This document shows, in pieces, positions 1 through 7,835 of a stretch of 64,000 bases of DNA. This DNA is from Sulfurimonas aquatica (GTDB taxonomy: Bacteria > Campylobacterota > Campylobacteria > Campylobacterales > Sulfurimonadaceae), in contig NZ_CP046072.1 in assembly GCF_017357825.1 (NCBI RefSeq), forward strand, positions 1,612,001 through 1,676,000. The letters run 5' to 3'. The position numbers were made by a program, and so were the translations under genes. The notes beneath the pieces were generated by a model, which made no database searches, had not been told where the DNA came from, and saw only the letters and a list, made by a program, of their open reading frames with translations. Position 1 is the stretch's first letter, and every line of letters begins with the position of its first letter.

Positions 1-1026
1 CTTACTTGTATCTTCTCTGTAGTATCTATTGAAAATCTCATCTGTATTTTCAATTCCAACACCATAATCTTTAAAGCTTAGATGACATTGTGAGTCTTTC
101 ATATAGAGTTTAATCTCTATTTTTGAGTTTTCATGAGAATATTTAATGGCGTTTGATAAATTGTTATCAATTAAACGCTGGAGTTGCTTCTCATTCATAT
201 TTACAAAGCCACACTCATCAATAGTAGATTCAATCACTATCTCTTTCATCTGTGCAACTTCTTCAAAGTATTCTACTCTTTCTTTTAGGAATGTACCGAG
301 ATTGATATCGATTTTTTCATGTTTTAGTCTCTCATTTTTAATCAAATAATCCATATCATTATATATATTTGAGAGTACTTTTACAGCAGCTTTCATTCTC
401 TGCATATATTTATTCTGCTCATGCTTACGATTGTATAGATCTATATTTACACTTATAATGGACAGGGGTGTATTTATCTCATGCATAGAATCTTTAATAA
501 AAGTATCGAGTTGATTATTTATCTTTTTAAATGGCTTAGCAAAACTTTGCAGGAAAAAAACACTCAGTATAAAAATCAGAACGACTATACTAAAAAGTAT
601 GAGTAAAACTCTTTCATATACTGGTGCAAATGAGAGTACATTATGCACTATTAGATAACTTGAGCTAAAATATTTTTCTTTTGGTAGTTTTACAATGAGG
701 TAAGCATCATTATCATCTAAATGATAACCATTTTTAAAATATTTTATTTTTGACTTAATCAAAGAGAAGATTGGTTTAAAACTTTCATCATATAATCCTG
801 AATCAAATGTTTTAAATCTCGGGTATTCAAAATACTCTTCATTTTGATTGTACTCCTGCATCGCTTTTACTATAAGAAGTGATTTCTCCTTTAGTAGAAG
901 CTCATTTTGCAAAGAGTGTATACTTTTCATATATATTAAATAATAAAAAAGTGGTGCCAAAAGTATAATAGATACTAAACTAGTATATATTAGTGCATAT
1001 TTGGCAGAGTATTGACTATCTTTCAA
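1..1026 (-). CDS. Sensor histidine kinase, 3' end cut by window edge
   Basis: Membrane histidine kinase, the likely partner of the regulator just upstream. The visible 342 codons give an N-terminal membrane segment (about residues 10-33), a short extracytoplasmic region, a second membrane segment near 140-165, an H-box DSMHEINTPL and a HATPase part with an N-box (DNNLSNAIKYS) and the first G-box (KDYGVGIEN). The rest of the ATPase domain lies beyond base 1. The start chosen is TTG at 1026, inside the last codons of the regulator (11-base overlap), because the reading frame has no earlier ATG after the regulator begins to end and the first membrane segment follows at once. This suggests translational coupling. 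The signal sensed is unknown. Confidence 0.85.
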   Translation of the reverse strand, partial: MKDSQYSAKYALIYTSLVSIILLAPLFYYLIYMKSIHSLQNELLLKEKSLLIVKAMQEYNQNEEYFEYPRFKTFDSGLYDESFKPIFSLIKSKIKYFKNGYHLDDNDAYLIVKLPKEKYFSSSYLIVHNVLSFAPVYERVLLILFSIVVLIFILSVFFLQSFAKPFKKINNQLDTFIKDSMHEINTPLSIISVNIDLYNRKHEQNKYMQRMKAAVKVLSNIYNDMDYLIKNERLKHEKIDINLGTFLKERVEYFEEVAQMKEIVIESTIDECGFVNMNEKQLQRLIDNNLSNAIKYSHENSKIEIKLYMKDSQCHLSFKDYGVGIENTDEIFNRYYREDTSK

Positions 1027-1669
1027 TTATATAACCTAATCCTCGTCTATTTTGGATTATAGACTCTGGTAGTTTTTTACGAAGATTATTAAGCTGTACT
1101 CTAATAGTTGCAGGTTCTACATACTCACCCCATACTTCATCTTGAAACATCTGCGTTGAGACTAAAGAGTTTTTATTTTTAATGAGTACCTCTAGGAGCT
1201 CTTTTTCTGTTTTACGTAGTACAATTTCATCTTCTCCCATAGTGAGTTTAGACTTCTTTAAATCATAAAATACATTATCCGCAAGTGTAACAATACTTCC
1301 ATCATTTTTAAGTGTACTTGCAAGTGCCTGATCGATTCTAAGTTCTAACTCCGCTAAATCAAAAGGCTTTCTTATATAGTCACAGCATCCGCGTTTATAC
1401 CCCTCTTTTAAATCATCTACATCTGTCATAGATGTTAAAAATATTGCAGGTGTTTTAATTCCATCTTCTCTAAGTTTTTTAAGAAGTTCAAAACCAGTTA
1501 ATGAAGGTACATTTACATCAAGCAGAAGCAGGTCATATGATTTATCATATACTCCATCGTATGCCTTAAGCCCATCAGTAAAACCATCTACATTGTAGCC
1601 TAGGTCACTCAAAAATTCTTCTATACTTATACGTAGCGAATATTCATCTTCTAAAAGTAAGATTCTCAT
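1016..1669 (-). CDS. OmpR-family response regulator
   Basis: DNA-binding response regulator of 217 residues. The receiver domain (about 1-115) has the acidic pair E7/D8, the phospho-acceptor D51 (LLLLDVNVP) and the conserved lysine in IRKPFD. A winged-helix DNA-binding domain (about 130-217) ends in the usual VQLNNLRKKL recognition helix and RGLGYII wing. The ATG overlaps the end of the dCache gene by four bases and its end overlaps the kinase gene, so the three are one transcription unit. Targets cannot be deduced; the dsbD gene at the head of the operon is a natural candidate. Confidence 0.92.
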   Translation of the reverse strand: MRILLLEDEYSLRISIEEFLSDLGYNVDGFTDGLKAYDGVYDKSYDLLLLDVNVPSLTGFELLKKLREDGIKTPAIFLTSMTDVDDLKEGYKRGCCDYIRKPFDLAELELRIDQALASTLKNDGSIVTLADNVFYDLKKSKLTMGEDEIVLRKTEKELLEVLIKNKNSLVSTQMFQDEVWGEYVEPATIRVQLNNLRKKLPESIIQNRRGLGYIIER

Positions 1670-2757
1670 TTAATTTTCCCATCTATTTTTTTAACTACCT
1701 GTCTATCTAGCATCATCTGAATTAGTTCATCTTTTGTATAACTATCTAGTTTATTATACACTTCATCAAAAAACATCTCTCTATCCTCTTTATCAATTAC
1801 ATCTTGAAGATAAACAAAAGAGTTGGCATCATATGAAGTATATATATTTTCATTATATTTCTCATCTTTGACTATCTCATAAAGATCACTTCTCGTGATA
1901 TTTACTAAAAAGGATATATCATCATTAGGGTTTCTAAAGTACTCTAAATAAACTTCAGGTAGAACAAAAACAAACCCACCAATATTTTGCATATTTCCAT
2001 CATACATATTTTCATAAAATATATACTTACTATCCTTGTATATTACTCTATTTAGTTTTAACTCTTTAAAATCAATCTTTTTAAGTGTCTGAATATGATT
2101 GTAGTTATAGTTTCTATTTGCCACAACATAATCATCAACAGTTAGGTTTTGCATCATAAGTACGGCACTCTCAAGATGATCAACATCTAGGAGTACATAA
2201 AGTTCAACACCCATACTCGCAAAGAACTCTGTTATAGATTTAAAAAAAGATATAACCTCGATGTAACCTAAGAAAATACCATCTTTATAGATAGGGACTG
2301 TCGACTTGTTACCTAAACGCCTACCAATCTCTACAGATGCTCGTGGCGTTTTGTTTGTTTTAAAATAATCTAAATCTTTTCTAAAGTCACCAATTGGCAT
2401 TCCTGCATATATATCATCCCAACTTCTAGCAAAAATGTTAAGTTCATTAGTAATCACCTGTGCTCTAATATGCATTTTTGTATTTTCTTCTATAGACTTT
2501 GTCATATCTGAAAGTATTTCATAGCCGAGGTCTTCATCATCATTTTCTAGTGCATCTATAAGAGCTCTGTTTTTTGAAAGAAGCAGAGCAACTTTTAAGT
2601 CATCCATCTGATGCTTTTTTAGTTCTCTATTTATGTTTAAAGAGAGTTGATCTAAAATATTATCAATTTTTTCCTCTTTAAGCTCTTGCTTCATGATAAT
2701 TGTGAAAAAAGAGATTAAGACGATAAGAGCGAAAAAGAGTATATATATTTTTTTCAC
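1666..2757 (-). CDS. Membrane-anchored dCache-type sensor protein without output domain
   Basis: A protein of 363 residues with one N-terminal membrane segment (about 3-22), a helical stretch rich in acidic and basic residues, and a long region that looks like a double Cache sensor (ARSWDDIYAG, then STVPIYKDGIFLGYIEVI). The same pattern is seen in the N-terminal part of the GGDEF-EAL protein at 58256-60550. No second membrane segment and no kinase, cyclase or chemotaxis domain follows, so it is a sensor domain alone. It sits 10 bases after dsbD and overlaps the regulator gene by four bases, suggesting it passes a periplasmic signal to the two-component pair as an accessory protein. That role is inference from context. 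Confidence 0.7.
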   Translation of the reverse strand: MKKIYILFFALIVLISFFTIIMKQELKEEKIDNILDQLSLNINRELKKHQMDDLKVALLLSKNRALIDALENDDEDLGYEILSDMTKSIEENTKMHIRAQVITNELNIFARSWDDIYAGMPIGDFRKDLDYFKTNKTPRASVEIGRRLGNKSTVPIYKDGIFLGYIEVISFFKSITEFFASMGVELYVLLDVDHLESAVLMMQNLTVDDYVVANRNYNYNHIQTLKKIDFKELKLNRVIYKDSKYIFYENMYDGNMQNIGGFVFVLPEVYLEYFRNPNDDISFLVNITRSDLYEIVKDEKYNENIYTSYDANSFVYLQDVIDKEDREMFFDEVYNKLDSYTKDELIQMMLDRQVVKKIDGKIK

Positions 2758-2767
2758 GGAGTAGCTT

Positions 2768-4537
2768 TTAGATACTATTTAAATGTTTTAAAAAAGTATC
2801 TGCGTCTACAAAACCAATAACGGTTTTCGAGCTTATTAGCTTTGAATCTTTATCAAAAAAGAGGATAGCTGGAGGTCCAAAAACACCATATTTTTTACTA
2901 AGTGCTTTTTCTTCATCTGTATTTTTTGTAACATCTGCACGGATTAGGACAAACTCATTCATCTTATTTTTTACTTTTTCATCTCCAAATGTAAGATGAT
3001 CAAGCTCTTTACATGAGGTACACCAATCAGCTGCGAAATCTAGTAAGATTTTTTTACCTCTGTTTTTTTCTAAGAGCGTATCAAGCTCGCCAACAGATCG
3101 CACTATTTCAAATGCAAGCTCTTCTTTTTTACTACCTACGGATGTAATAACCTCTTTTTGTTTTAAAAATCCTAATGGCTCTGTCATACTAGAGTAGCCC
3201 GCTAAAAATCCTACAAAAAGCGATACAGAGTAAATAAATATAACCATAGCAACACTATGTCTAAAGAAGTGGCCCTTATTATCAAATACACCTAAAAAGA
3301 AAGAAAAACCTATACCTAAAAGGCTATAGAGTATCATTGTAATAGAAGGTGCTACAACTTTTTCTAGCATCCAGATAGCCACTGCAAGCATCATCACACC
3401 AAAGATAGCTGTAACCATAGTCATCCAAGCACCAGGTTTTGGCATAAACTTACCAGCACTTACTCCAACTACGATTAATGGTATACCCATTCCTATACTC
3501 ATAAAAAAGAGTGCCAATCCACCAAGAAGTGCGTCACCAGTTTGGCCTATGTATACAAGTGCACCTGCAAGTGGCGCGGCAACGCATGGTCCAACAATAA
3601 GTGCAGATAAAAATCCCATAATGGCTACGCCCACAAAACCAGATCTTTTACCTGGTGAGCTTACTTTTGCCACTAAAGAATCCGGAAGCTTAAGCTCATA
3701 AAAACCAAACATGCTAAACGCCAAGGCTACAAAAACAAAAGAAAAAGAGTAAACTACCCATGGCGTTTGAAGCGCCGCTTGAAGGTTTGCGCCAAATAGA
3801 CCCGCTAATACGCCAGCTATGGTATACGCAACGGCCATAGCTAAAACATATGTCACTGAAAGTGCAAATGCTTTTTTAGTAGTAATCCCTTCACCCTGAG
3901 AGATAATCAATCCAGAAATAATGGGAATCATAGGAAATACACAAGGTGTCATTGCCAAAAGTAATCCAAAACCAAAAAACGTTAAGAGAATAGCAAGAAC
4001 ACTTCCTGATTTTATAGTATCTGCAATTTGGTCCATTTGAGATTTTTCTTGCGTTGCACTGTTTGTAGACTTTAAAGGTTCTACTATTTTCTCTTGTAGT
4101 CCATCAAGTGCAGCAGTATCTATACTGAGTTTATACTCTATTTTAGCTGGCTCGTAACACAAACCAAGTTCTGAGCATCCTTGATATGAAAGTACAAAAG
4201 TAATATCTTGCAGACCTGTAACTCCAGCATCATTTTTAAGTTTAATCGTAAACTCTGGAGAAGTTAAATAAACCTCTTCATCATGATGATTTGTTGTTTT
4301 AGGAGCATCTATTTTTGAAATAGAGACTCCACTGGAATCTTTTAGCTCAAGCTTCAGTGCATGCTCATAAAGATATATATCATCTCCAAGTTCTACACCT
4401 GCTACTATATTCATTTGCGAATTTACTTTAGCATAAGGCTTGAAGGCTTCTTCTGGCATTAAAAAATCACCACCATGTAGTGAAGTAAAACTAAATAACA
4501 TAACTAAAACTAAATACAAACTTTTAAATAATCTCAT
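2768..4537 (-). CDS. dsbD: Thiol:disulfide interchange protein DsbD
   Basis: Moves reducing power from cytoplasmic thioredoxin across the inner membrane to periplasmic partners. Signal peptide about 1-23; N-terminal periplasmic domain with its cysteine pair in SYQGCSELGLCYEP; central membrane domain with the family cysteines in AMTPCVFPMIP and VGPCVAAPLAG; C-terminal periplasmic thioredoxin fold with WCTSC. The three-domain order and length fit full DsbD. The start at 4537 (MRLFKSLYLV) is preferred over the upstream ATG at 4576 because it gives a clean signal peptide and follows an AAAAGGG ribosome site. First gene of a unit with the dCache protein, regulator and kinase. Confidence 0.93.
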   Translation of the reverse strand: MRLFKSLYLVLVMLFSFTSLHGGDFLMPEEAFKPYAKVNSQMNIVAGVELGDDIYLYEHALKLELKDSSGVSISKIDAPKTTNHHDEEVYLTSPEFTIKLKNDAGVTGLQDITFVLSYQGCSELGLCYEPAKIEYKLSIDTAALDGLQEKIVEPLKSTNSATQEKSQMDQIADTIKSGSVLAILLTFFGFGLLLAMTPCVFPMIPIISGLIISQGEGITTKKAFALSVTYVLAMAVAYTIAGVLAGLFGANLQAALQTPWVVYSFSFVFVALAFSMFGFYELKLPDSLVAKVSSPGKRSGFVGVAIMGFLSALIVGPCVAAPLAGALVYIGQTGDALLGGLALFFMSIGMGIPLIVVGVSAGKFMPKPGAWMTMVTAIFGVMMLAVAIWMLEKVVAPSITMILYSLLGIGFSFFLGVFDNKGHFFRHSVAMVIFIYSVSLFVGFLAGYSSMTEPLGFLKQKEVITSVGSKKEELAFEIVRSVGELDTLLEKNRGKKILLDFAADWCTSCKELDHLTFGDEKVKNKMNEFVLIRADVTKNTDEEKALSKKYGVFGPPAILFFDKDSKLISSKTVIGFVDADTFLKHLNSI

Positions 4538-4562
4538 GTAGACCCTTTTTAACTTATGCGAA

Positions 4563-4571
4563 AGTATAACA
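4563..4571 (-). promoter_or_regulatory. Extended -10 promoter for dsbD
   Basis: On the minus strand the sequence reads TG-T-TATACT, an extended -10 about 25 bases before the dsbD ATG. Campylobacterota housekeeping promoters are known to rely on this form with no fixed -35. It also argues against the longer dsbD reading frame, whose ATG lies upstream of this box. Confidence 0.5.
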
Positions 4572-4716
4572 TTCACATGTGTACTTTTTGTGTAGCGATA
4601 GTTTACTATTATATTTTAAACAAAGGGACTTAGTTCAAACTCTTTTATTCTTAATTAAACAAGATTTGATACACTTTCAAAAATTATGTTTTACAACTAA
4701 AAAATAAGGAAACACC

Positions 4717-4935
4717 TTGGATATAAAAACTGAAATCTGTGCATGTAACTCACTAACGATAGAAGATATCGCAACATGCATAAAAGAGAATAACTTCACT
4801 ACTATGGAAGAACTATTAGAGAACCAAATTTGTCCTATGGGTGATAAGTGTGAATCTTGTCGAGATGAGGGAATAAATAACGATGGTCTAAATATCCCTA
4901 TGGTACTCGCAATGGTTAAACGCGGAGTACTTTAA
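4717..4935 (+). CDS. Small BFD-like [2Fe-2S]-binding protein
   Basis: A 72-residue protein with the cysteine layout of bacterioferritin-associated ferredoxin-like domains: CAC near the N-terminus (C8, C10) followed by the sequence T-I-E-D-I, then ICPMGDKCESC. The family binds a [2Fe-2S] cluster and acts in electron transfer or iron handling. The start is TTG at 4717, supported by AAGGA six bases upstream; no ATG is available in the right place. Its 3' end overlaps the convergent deoxyribosyltransferase gene by 20 bases. The exact partner is unknown. Confidence 0.7.
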   Translation: MDIKTEICACNSLTIEDIATCIKENNFTTMEELLENQICPMGDKCESCRDEGINNDGLNIPMVLAMVKRGVL

Positions 4936-5413
4936 GTACATCCTCAAAATCACCAGACACTACCTGCTCAACTGAGCAAGCTATCATAAGATTTATAGGG
5001 TGATCAAAATCCTCTATAAATCTTCCTTCATTATCAAAGAAGAACTCTCCCTCTTGAACTTTTTCATTCTCACTAAACTGATCTACATAAGAGCAACTCT
5101 CTTTCATATACCCATAAACTCTCTTACCTAGTCCATATGCATACCCACACTCCCAAATAGTACCACTATCTGCTTCTTTGCCTCGAAAACTATTGAGGTT
5201 TGCTATGACTATATCTGCCTCATTTATCATCTTTACATTTGCTATAAATATATCCGAAGCAATTTTATGTTTTTCTTGGTCAAAATCTGCTTCATTATCA
5301 AGAGGATAAAGGCCTATATACCCATACTTCTTACAGAGGGCTACAAGTTTTTTTCCTATTTCTTTAGAATTTTTTTCAAAAACATCTGGTCCAGCAATAT
5401 ATATTTTTTTCAT
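4916..5413 (-). CDS. Nucleoside 2-deoxyribosyltransferase
   Basis: Enzyme of the PF05014 family, which transfers deoxyribose between nucleobases or hydrolyses the N-glycosidic bond in salvage or clean-up of nucleotides. Seen here: N-terminal KKIYIAGPDVF, a substrate-side ADIVIANLNSFRG motif, the catalytic-region pattern DSGTIWECGYAYGLGK, and a length of 165 residues, normal for the family. The gene is divergent from the REC-PAS-PilZ gene at 5503. A TG-T-TATCAT box lies about 30 bases upstream of the ATG on the minus strand. Confidence 0.85.
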   Translation of the reverse strand: MKKIYIAGPDVFEKNSKEIGKKLVALCKKYGYIGLYPLDNEADFDQEKHKIASDIFIANVKMINEADIVIANLNSFRGKEADSGTIWECGYAYGLGKRVYGYMKESCSYVDQFSENEKVQEGEFFFDNEGRFIEDFDHPINLMIACSVEQVVSGDFEDVLKVLRV

Positions 5414-5469
5414 ATTTTCTCTATTTTTAATATGATGATAACATATAATTTTGCTTTTAACTTCTATGA

Positions 5470-5478
5470 TGATATAAT
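5470..5478 (+). promoter_or_regulatory. Extended -10 promoter for the REC-PAS-PilZ / di-iron protein pair
   Basis: TG-A-TATAAT ends at 5478. Transcription would start near 5485, giving an 18-base leader with AAGG as ribosome site before the ATG at 5503. The predicted first base is also the A of an ATG that opens a five-codon frame ending in TAG exactly before the gene start. Confidence 0.6.
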
Positions 5479-5502
5479 CTACAGATGTATAAGGCTGTAT
5501 AG

Positions 5503-7002
5503 ATGGATGATTTAAAAAAACTCAAACAACAAGCACAGGGCTTCAAACTTCTTTATGTAGAAGATAATGACTCACTTAGAGAAAATGCTTCAAAATTACT
5601 TCGAAAGCTTTTCGATGGTGTTGAAGTAGCAGAAGATGGTGCTGTAGCATTTGAACTCTTTAAAAAACATCACTTTGACATTGTTATTACTGATATTAAA
5701 ATGCCAAATATGAATGGTATAAGCCTCGCCCAACATATAAAAAAAATAAAACCAAACACACTTATAATAATAATGTCAGCATTTGATGACAAAGAGTACC
5801 TCTTAGACTCTATTGAGGTTGGTATTTTTCGCTTTATTAAAAAACCAGTCAAAATATCCGAGTTATCTGATGTTTTAGAAGAAGCACTTCATCACCTCAG
5901 ACAAGAGATAAACTCTAAACTTTTCACCAAACATCTAGAAAATATTTTTAATTATCAGAGTTCTATGGTTATGATGATTAATGACACAAAACCTATTATT
6001 GCAAATGATATGTTTTTAGATTTTTTTGATTGTGAAACAATTAATGAGTTTAAAAAAAAGCATGATAACTTTGGAAGTGAATTTTTACCTCATGATGGCT
6101 TTTTATATAATCATGATGAAATTGAGTGGCTAGATAAGCTAAAAACAAATGAAAGAAAACTTTTCCATATTAAAATTAGAAACTTAGAAAATAAACTAAG
6201 ACACTTTATACTCAAGTATCAAAGTGTTCCTGAAAAAAATGGCTATGGTGTTTTATCATTTGAGGATGTAACAGAGCTAAACCTTCTCAAACTCTTTGAT
6301 CAAAAACAGACAAGTAGTGATGACTTGAAATTAAATACAGAGGCTATGATTGACCTTCTTGAAGTTATTCAAAGAAATAGTGCAAAAATAAGTATGCATA
6401 ACTATTATAAAGGTCTAAGTATTACAAATAGTGCAATTATCTCTGAGATGAGTAATGAAGAGATAACTATTAAAACAACTTACCTTCAACAAAAAGCCAT
6501 ACAAAATGAGCAAAGAACACTTATAGTTTCAGAAGCACTACCTAGTGCTATACAGTGTACTGATATTGGTGATATTAGTTTTGAAAATCAGAGTGTGGTA
6601 TTGAAATCACTCAGTTTTGCCCACACTTCACCTATTCAAAGAAAAACTATACGGGTCGGGATAGAGGGAAAACAAAATGTTTCTCTTTTTTTAGCTGAGG
6701 GGAAATTTCATGGTGATATCGAGATAGAAGATATATCTTTAGATGCTGTAAAACTGAGATTAAAAGCTCTTCCTGCAGGTTTAGAAAAGGGAAGTGTAGT
6801 ACGACTAGATATTGTACTAGAACTCGACAAACATCCACTTATCATAAACACTGAAGCAACACTTCTTAGAAAAAGTGAATCTAGACTTAATTATAGTGTT
6901 GTTTTTATATTTAAAGAGACAAAAAAAAGTGAGCTTGTAAAATATATTACTAAACGCCAAATGGCAATAATTAGAGAATTTAAAGGATTACAAAATGGCT
7001 GA
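5503..7002 (+). CDS. Response regulator REC-PAS-PilZ
   Basis: Receiver-controlled protein of 499 residues. REC domain at about 14-135 with E20/D21, phospho-acceptor D64 (VITDIKMPNMNG) and lysine in FIKKPVK. A PAS-like middle part starts near 145 (ENIFNYQ, NDMFLDFF). The C-terminal part (about 380-499) looks like PilZ, the cyclic-di-GMP receptor fold: RKTIR fits RxxxR, and DISLDA stands where D/NxSxxG is expected, with A in place of the glycine. A paralogue with the same domain order lies at 28889-30397. The 3' end overlaps the di-iron protein gene by eight bases, so the two are co-translated. Whether PilZ still binds the nucleotide is uncertain. Confidence 0.82.
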   Translation: MDDLKKLKQQAQGFKLLYVEDNDSLRENASKLLRKLFDGVEVAEDGAVAFELFKKHHFDIVITDIKMPNMNGISLAQHIKKIKPNTLIIIMSAFDDKEYLLDSIEVGIFRFIKKPVKISELSDVLEEALHHLRQEINSKLFTKHLENIFNYQSSMVMMINDTKPIIANDMFLDFFDCETINEFKKKHDNFGSEFLPHDGFLYNHDEIEWLDKLKTNERKLFHIKIRNLENKLRHFILKYQSVPEKNGYGVLSFEDVTELNLLKLFDQKQTSSDDLKLNTEAMIDLLEVIQRNSAKISMHNYYKGLSITNSAIISEMSNEEITIKTTYLQQKAIQNEQRTLIVSEALPSAIQCTDIGDISFENQSVVLKSLSFAHTSPIQRKTIRVGIEGKQNVSLFLAEGKFHGDIEIEDISLDAVKLRLKALPAGLEKGSVVRLDIVLELDKHPLIINTEATLLRKSESRLNYSVVFIFKETKKSELVKYITKRQMAIIREFKGLQNG

Positions 7003-7753
7003 GAAAGAAAAAATACTTTATGATGATGGTAAACATAAGTGTGTAATGTTTAGTTTTGATGATGAATCCCACGAAGACTCTTTTTTATCAGTAAACCAAT
7101 ACCTCATAGTTCAAAATGGCTCTGGAGTTTTAGTAGACCCTGGAAGTGAGGTCATCTTCGAAGAGCTTTATGATGCAGTCTCTAAACATGTAGAGATAGA
7201 GAACATCAAGTTTATTTTTTTCTCTCATCAAGATCCTGATGTATCAGGCTCAATTTCTCAATGGGCTATCAGCACAAAGGCAAAATTTGTCATGTCAGCT
7301 TTATGGGTACGCTTTATGAGTCACTATGGTTTTATGGAGATGGATAGAGTACTTTCACTTGCTGATCATGGTGCAAAGATAAACTTTGGAGATGACTATC
7401 TAAAGTTTATTCCAGCACACTTTTTACACTCTCCTGGCAACTTCTCACTCTATGATTCTAGGTCAAAGATTGTTTTTTCTGGAGATATTGGTGCAGCTAT
7501 ACTCGATGCTCCTGAGACTTACAAATGTGTAGATGAGTTTGAAAAACACCTGGAGTATTTACTCCCTTTTCATAAACGCTATATGGGCTCAAACAAGCTT
7601 ACTCGCGCATGGGTTAAAAGCATACAAACAAACGATGTGAAGATGATAGCACCGCAACACGGTTTTATCTTCGAAGATGAAAATGTAGGAAAATTTCTTG
7701 AGTGGTTTGAGGAGCTTCAGTGTGGGAGTGACTTTATAGATGAGCTTTATTAA
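6995..7753 (+). CDS. ODP-type di-iron metallo-beta-lactamase-fold protein
   Basis: Metallo-beta-lactamase fold of the flavodiiron branch but without a flavodoxin domain (252 residues). Ligand candidates line up with flavodiiron proteins: H78, D80 and D82 in SHQDPDV, H145 in FLHSPGNF, D164 in FSGDIGA and H222 in APQHGF. D80 stands where flavodiiron enzymes usually have glutamate, and V83 replaces the non-ligating histidine. Stand-alone relatives named ODP (oxygen-binding di-iron protein) serve as oxygen sensors for chemotaxis in Treponema. The eight-base overlap with the REC-PAS-PilZ gene suggests the two proteins work together, with this one as an oxygen or redox sensor. The sensor role is inference. 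Confidence 0.8.
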   Translation: MAEKEKILYDDGKHKCVMFSFDDESHEDSFLSVNQYLIVQNGSGVLVDPGSEVIFEELYDAVSKHVEIENIKFIFFSHQDPDVSGSISQWAISTKAKFVMSALWVRFMSHYGFMEMDRVLSLADHGAKINFGDDYLKFIPAHFLHSPGNFSLYDSRSKIVFSGDIGAAILDAPETYKCVDEFEKHLEYLLPFHKRYMGSNKLTRAWVKSIQTNDVKMIAPQHGFIFEDENVGKFLEWFEELQCGSDFIDELY

Positions 7754-7773
7754 AATATAGATTTATAAAATTT

Positions 7774-7801
7774 TTACTACCACTAGAAATAGTGGCAGTA
7801 A
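7774..7801. repeat. Stem-loop with GAAA loop
   Basis: TTACT-A-CCACTA, GAAA, TAGTGG-C-AGTAA: eleven paired bases with one A/C mismatch and a tetraloop, between convergent genes. No T-run follows directly, so it may stabilise a 3' end rather than end transcription alone. Confidence 0.5.
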
Positions 7802-7804
7802 GTG

Positions 7805-7827
7805 AAAAATTCTGAGGAGGAATTTTT
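7805..7827. terminator. Bidirectional terminator between convergent genes
   Basis: AAAAATTC and GGAATTTTT form a stem around a short purine loop. The A-run on one side and T-run on the other make it usable from both strands, which fits its place between the di-iron protein gene (plus) and the lipoprotein gene (minus). Confidence 0.6.
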
Positions 7828-7835
7828 ATTTTATT

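Noticed and set aside
4575-4582. CACATGTG palindrome upstream of dsbD, considered as a binding site
   Set aside because: It is short, single, and its distance from the dsbD -10 does not match any of the repeated sites in the window.
7805-7827. GAGGAGG in the hairpin loop as a ribosome site for a plus-strand gene
   Set aside because: No plus-strand reading frame of useful length follows; the opposite strand is the lipoprotein gene.
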